The notes beneath the pieces are model-generated. The model was given only the letters and a program-made list of their open reading frames with translations, ran no database searches and was not told where the DNA came from. From positions 7,085,855 to 7,149,854 of the forward strand of contig OZ038455.1 in assembly GCA_964036195.1 (NCBI GenBank): a DNA stretch of 64,000 nt, written 5' to 3'. This stretch comes from Sphaerolaimus hirsutus. Taxonomy: Eukaryota; Nematoda; Chromadorea; Monhysterida; Sphaerolaimidae. Position 1 is the stretch's first letter; the number at the start of each line of letters is the position of its first letter. Positions 58,979 to 64,000 of this stretch are shown here, one piece after another. Made by a program: the position numbers and the translations under genes.

Positions 58979-59942
58979 TTACCGGCATTTGACAAGGAGT
59001 CATTGTCGGACGGTAGTCAAACTTTCGCTGGACGCTCCTGGACATCCGGACGCCAGTGACTGCTCGCACGTCCTTCCTATGCCAAGGGAGGGTGACCTGA
59101 CGGAGACAGGATCGCCACAGAGCCACGCTAGTCAAAGGGCTGTTTTTTGGGCATTCGCGGAGGTCCCTCGCTCCACTGGGTTAGAGTGGACTCATACCTC
59201 GGAAGTGCAAAAGTAGGGGTATCAGTGTACAAAGGGCTGTAGCTGACAAAGGGCTGTAGCTGACAGAGAGTGGATTTGAAAACCAAGTATTAGGATACTT
59301 GGTAGCGTGTAGGGGCTTTGCGGAGCTCCCATCAAATATACACGGTGTGCCTGCTCGGTACCATCAGATCAGACAGCACAAAAGTGCCAGAATTCTGCAT
59401 TGCACAGGCGCAATTGCAGAGCAGTGTACAGAAACACTGCCCAGAATCAGAAAGTGCACCGGAGTGCACAGAAACATGTCACTGGCGACACGGCAAGCGC
59501 AGCGCAGTGCGCACAGCGGCACAGGAGCCGCTCAGGAAGCAAGTGGCCAGCGTGGTCACGGGGCACACAGGTGTGCCAGAAAGAGCGCCAGATCGCTCAG
59601 AAAGAGTGTGTACGGACCTTCGGGCGCACACTAGTGTGTACGGACCCTCTTTGGGCGCACACTGCTGGGCAAAGAATTGTCCAGGTGGATTTGACCGGTG
59701 TGTTGAAGTCAACGCGTGTAAACAATCACGTCAGGGGCTTTAGGAACACACCTGGTGCCAGTGCAGTAAAGGTCAACGCATGAGAACACGTCAGGGGCCC
59801 GTAGGACTGCATTGGTATTGTGCGTGGCACAACAAATCCGTGGTGCACAGAAAAGTGCACAAGAAGACGCAGGGAAGCGTCACAAGCATCACAGGCGATG
59901 CACTATAAAGAGAAACAGTGAAAGAAAAGTTCATCAGCAAAA

Positions 59943-61523
59943 ATGGTGCCTTCACCAACAGGTATTTTCAGGAAGACCCTGGGCCCAGCAAAGCACAGGG
60001 TGGAAAGCAGATTGCAAAGGGAATATGTAAAGTACAACCCAGAAATATATGCGGAGGCATCAAAGGATGAGAAGAGAACAGAAATGAGAAGGGTGATTGC
60101 ATCAATCAAACAGGAAGGTGCAAGATTGGAGAGTGCAATGACTACAGTGAGAACTCAATTTGACGCATGGAGGGATGTCGTCAAAGACATTGACGAACCC
60201 GATCAATTGGAGCAAGAACAAAATATGTACCAAGATTCATATGATGAATACGCAAATATGTCAGACTTGGTGACACAGAAAATTGCAGCCATGAATGTGT
60301 ACATTCAAGAGTTGCAGGACATGATCCAGCAACTGAGCGGAAGTACCATGTATGAAGTCAATACAGCATTCATACAGCAGATGGCTGCTCAGATGGCTCT
60401 GACAGCTCAGGGAGCTGCTCCGGGAGCGAGTTCAACCAATGCAACCACAGCAAAGAGCGTCAAATTGCAGAAACTGGAAGTTGAACAGTTTTCTGGGGAA
60501 ATTGTCAAATTTCGATCATGGTGGCAAATGTTCGAATCCCACATTCACAATCGGGCAGATTTGGAGGACATTTCCAAGTTCTCGTACTTGAGGAGTTTGC
60601 TGAAAGGATCAGCATTCGGCATGATCAGTGGATTGAGTGTGACTGCAGAAAATTATGCACCCGCAATTGCAATGATGAAGAAGAGATATGACCAGCCAGT
60701 TGTGGTCAGAAACACACTGATGAGCAATATCATGAAGCTGCGACAGGCCAGGAATACATGTCAGGATATGAGAATTTTGTTTGATGCAATTGAAAGGCTG
60801 CTCCAGCAGTTGGAGTCACTGGGTGAATCAGTGGAGCATCCAATGCTGTTGAGCCAGCTGCAACAGAAAGTGCCACCAGAGGTCCTCAGAGAAATCCAGA
60901 AGGAACAGGGAACTGAGGAAGCCTTGACGGTGGAGAAATTCAGAAAGCTGTTTGGCAAACAGCTAGCGCTCAGTGAGGCTGTACAGCAGGCACAGAACAC
61001 TGATGCACCAATTCAGCAATCGCGCCAGGGATTCGGGAATAATCCACGCGCACAGCAATTCAATAATCGGTTCCAAGGCAATGGAAATCGATTCAGAGGG
61101 CCAGAGAATTCAAGGACCAGCACAGGGAGCATGTCTGTGATCCAGAATGGTCAGAGTGCACTGCAGGCTGGATTCATGAATCCTGGGAGGCTGTGTGTGT
61201 TCTGCAATGACACACAGCAATTACACTTTAATGATAAGTGTCCAAAGTTCAAAACTGCCAGAGAAAGGAGAATGATTTTGTCAAAGGCAGAGCGATGCCT
61301 GAGATGCCTGCAGAAAGGGCATTACATGGCTCAGTGTCAATTCACGAGAAATTGTTTCTATTGCAAGTCCAATAGGCACCACAGTGCAGTGTCCCCAGAG
61401 AAATTTGGAGACAATGGCAATGGAAACGCTGGATGGCAAATTCCAGCATTCAGAGCAAATGGTCAACAGAATGGCCAGCAATCAGCAAACAATGGCAGAA
61501 AGTCTGTGCCGACGGTCGGTTGA
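59943..61523 (+). pseudogene. BEL/Pao gag, second copy
   Basis: 526 codons from ATG, matching the N-terminal part of the intact polyprotein almost throughout, with both zinc knuckles region (CLRCLQKGHYMAQC, then CFYCKSNRHHSAVS, where the last Cys is Ser). The stop TGA at 61521 replaces a CGA Arg codon of the intact copy, a typical CpG transition. Downstream the frame continues open from 61524. Confidence 0.85.
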
Positions 61524-63029
61524 CCAGCACAGAGCCAACAGAGAAAAGCCACAGTGAATTGTGTCACTGTGGAAGAAGCTGGACCAGAAATGGTGGAGAC
61601 AGAAACCATATCCAGCACAGTGGTTACAGAACCAAATACAAAGCAACAGAATACGTCACTGAACCTGTCAGTAAACAGGAATATGTCAATGCTGATGACA
61701 GCCAGAACTGTGATTGAGGCTTCAGAAATGGATACAGAGATGGAGCCTGAACAGCCACTGCTACAAATCCAAGCGTTCCTGGACACAGGATCCCAGGGAA
61801 CGTACATGTCAGAGAAAGTGGCCAAGAAACTCAATTTGAAGAGTACAGGTGAACACCACATCCAGGTGTACACATTCGGAAATGAAAAGCCGCACTATAA
61901 AGTAGTACAGCAAGTAGTACAGCAATTCAGGATGCGGCTCAGAAATGGCCAGAAAGTGGATATGGTGGCTGATGTGGTCCCGACGCTGACCACAGAACAA
62001 GTCAAAGTGCCTGTGTCAGAACAGGAACAAAAATATCTGCAGAAGTACTTCCCAGATGAGAGTTACTTTGCAGACAGAATTCCCAAGGAAAAAGGGACAG
62101 AGTGTACGTTATACCAGACATTATAGTGGGCTTGAATTATTTCTGGGACTTGATGTCCAGAAACACCAGCACCACCAGACTTCCGTCAGGATTGTATGTA
62201 ATTCCATCGGAATTGGGATTACTGATGGGAGGTGGGCAGCTGACAAGCAACAGAAATCAATGGACCACGGATGGCGCATATCCGGTGGTGGTCAATACAA
62301 TTGTGCATCAAATTCAGAGAGAAAAGTGGAACGAGGAAGCACCATTGTCAATTGCTCCTGTACCAAATGTCAAAGACATGGACAGACTGGATACCATTGG
62401 CATAATGGACCAGCCAGACCTCGTCGAGGATGATGAGGCCATCAAGCAATTCATTGAGAGTGTACAGAGAAACCCAGATGGACGGTACTCTGTAAAGTTC
62501 ATGTACAAGCCGAATTTGCATGAACTCCCAGACAACAAAGCAATGGCGTTCAAGAGGTTCAGGTACCTCACCAACAGGCTCAAGAGAGACCCAGAATTAT
62601 TAGAGAAAATTCAATCAATCATGAAAGCACAAGAGGAGCAAGGAGTAATTGAGAAAGTGCAAGAGGATATTATGGATGGCAGAAAGTTCCATATTTTACC
62701 TCATCAACCAGTGATAACGCCAGAGAAAACTACCACAAAGGTCAGAGAGGTATATGATGCCTCAGCAAAACTGCCAGGCATGCCAAGCTTGAATGAGTGC
62801 ATGTACCGCGGTCCAGTGATACTACCACAGCTGGTAGGGATGCTGATGCTATTCCGATTGCATGGAATTGCACTGGTTGCAGACATAGAGAAAGCATTTC
62901 TGCGGATCAGTCTGCAGGACAGTGACAGAGATGTGACAAGATTTCTGTGGTACAAGGATCCCACAAAACCATCCATGGAGGACAACATTCAGATTTACAG
63001 ATTTGCCAGAGTGCCATTTGGTATAATCT
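61524..63029 (+). pseudogene. BEL/Pao protease and reverse transcriptase start, second copy
   Basis: Aspartic protease DTGS is intact. The frame stops at 62124 because one base is lost near 62108, and resumes in the shifted frame at once (PDIIVGLNYFWDL) through the RT domain to ADIEKAFL and FGII, where a MITE interrupts it at 63030. After the MITE, 63334-63580 carries the YVDN segment and then ends. Confidence 0.85.
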
Positions 63030-63333
63030 CACAGCAAATAATGCGCTGGTGATCTGCCGTGATCTGCGGTGAAGTGCCTTCACGCACATGCTTGCAGGCA
63101 CTTCAACGCGCTTCACGAATTTCAGATTTTTTATTTCTGTAAACAATTTAGTAATGAGATTCGTGAAGCGTCGGTGAAGTGCATTCCAACGGTGATCAGG
63201 CTTGATCAGGATCTGAAGTGTGATCATGAGCGGTGAAGTGACCGGTGATCAGGCTTGATCAGGCTCTGAAGTGTGATCACAAGAGGCACTTCCAACTGCT
63301 TCCGTGCACTTCACGAGCGTTTTATTTGCAGTG
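63030..63333. mobile_element. 304-bp MITE with CAC ends and 3-bp duplication
   Basis: Ends CACAGCAAATAATGCGCTGGTGA and, reversed, CACTGCAAATAAAACGCTCGTGA. TCT at 63027-63029 is repeated at 63334-63336, and removing the insert restores the BEL/Pao RT sequence. CAC termini and a 3-bp duplication suggest a CACTA/Chapaev3-like element. The interior has two direct 'gtgatcaggcttgatcagg.tctgaagtgtgatca' blocks and a central inverted repeat. Confidence 0.85.
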
Positions 63334-63580
63334 TCTGCAGCCCAGCGCTGCTGGCGCTGACAGTCAGATACCATTTGAATCAAGCCGGCACAGAGAATGC
63401 ATAGTTGATCAATGAAAATCTGTATGTGGATAATTTGATCCTCAGTGTGGATACAGAGCAGAAAGCAATCGAATTGTACCAGGAATCCAAAGTGCTGTTC
63501 ACAAAGGCACAGATGAATCTGAGATGGTGGAACAGCAACAACAAGAATTTTACTTGGCAATTGGCAGAGTCAGATGTAGC

Positions 63581-64000
63581 TAGCATTGAAAAAACCTCTG
63601 AGAGATTTATATTTAAAAAATCTCAGAAAATCTCAGAAAATATAAGATTTTCTGAGATTTATTTTTTTTCCATGATTTTCCAGAGAGATTTAAATATATT
63701 TTCTCGTGATTGAGAAAATCTCTCAAGAAAATCTCTTTATATTTGCCCAGTTTTACCTTCAAATTCACTAGTTCATGTGCTTTTTTTATAAATTTTCATC
63801 TATTTTTTACTATTATTTGCTTATAACCCATTTTTGGCTATTTCCCCCCTATTTGTAGTTTTTCCTCCCCTTCTTCTGTTATATGGCATGAAAGAGCCAA
63901 TAAAAAAGTTATCTGGAATACATTTTTTGTACTCAAGTACTTTCAAGAAGTATACATAAAAGAGAGTACTGGTACTTTTTCACAGGAAATTTAGATGTAT
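63581..64000. other. AT-rich flank with inverted 'aaatctcagaaaa' words
   Basis: From the truncation point, 'ctctgagagattta', 'aaatctcagaaaatctcag' and 'ttttctgagattt', then 'aaaatctctcaagaaaatctct', form overlapping inverted repeats to about 63745. The rest is AT-rich and shows nothing more. It may be the element that truncated the BEL/Pao copy. Confidence 0.4.

Larger units (their letters stand above)
58979..63580 (+). mobile_element. Broken second BEL/Pao copy, same family
   Basis: Leader, gag, protease and the first half of reverse transcriptase of the same family as the intact element, in opposite orientation. It ends abruptly inside reverse transcriptase after 'gcagagtcagatgtagc'. No 3' LTR is present. 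Breaks: CGA to TGA after gag, a one-base deletion near 62108, a 12-base duplication near 61911, and a 304-bp MITE at 63030. It must be older than the intact copy. Confidence 0.88.

Overview
This is a window of a eukaryotic, almost certainly invertebrate animal genome. It has short GT-AG introns, dense MITEs and minisatellites, BEL/Pao retrotransposons, a Polinton (Maverick) and two fixed 200-base assembly gaps. No rRNA, tRNA or CRISPR array was recognised, and nothing fixes the species.

Layout. 0.6-8.7 kb: small multi-exon host genes. One lies on the minus strand at 581-1041, a divergent gene starts at 1422, and two tandem paralogues sit at 5378-6595 and 7196-8704; hAT-type elements with an 'aatcccgatcccg' minisatellite core lie among them. 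9.8-10.8 kb: a BEL/Pao fragment and a CCGTTTT tandem array. 10.8-33.5 kb: a left-truncated, decaying Polinton carrying protein-primed DNA polymerase B, packaging ATPase, small ORFs, integrase, a membrane protein, penton-like protein, a basic protein, major capsid protein and adenain-like protease. Its polymerase gene is split by a full-length, young BEL/Pao element (12887-25486) with 1314-bp LTRs, a 6-bp target duplication and one intact ~2900-codon reading frame that runs gag, pol and an envelope-like region together. 33.5-35.6 kb: a small minus ORF and a two-exon gene ending in an OTU-like DGNC motif. 37.1-41.3 kb: a 13-exon minus-strand gene for a type I membrane protein. 44.4-46.4 kb: a 9-exon minus-strand gene for a Gln/Asn-rich membrane protein. 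47.1-49.9 kb: a 7-exon plus-strand gene with an Ala/Gly/Ser/Pro repeat exon and a Cys-rich tail. 50-58.6 kb: mostly MITEs and foldback repeats. 58.7-63.6 kb: a second, broken copy of the same BEL/Pao family, itself carrying a 304-bp MITE.

Most interesting result. At least four host introns (5696-5850, 7349-7533, 37157-37447 and 38576-38764), and probably a fifth (44956-45134), are almost entirely one MITE family. The element's first bases give the donor (about GTRYCAMTCMCRGA..CTGTAAA), the far inverted repeat ends TTTACAGG.. or TTTACATG.., and a CAG at the acceptor repeats the CAG in front of the donor. The tandem paralogues at 5.4 and 7.2 kb align well, yet each carries its own element-derived intron at a position where the other has uninterrupted coding sequence. 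This looks like introner-type intron gain by a DNA transposon. Exon models were built by hand from reading-frame phase; transcript data would be needed to confirm them.
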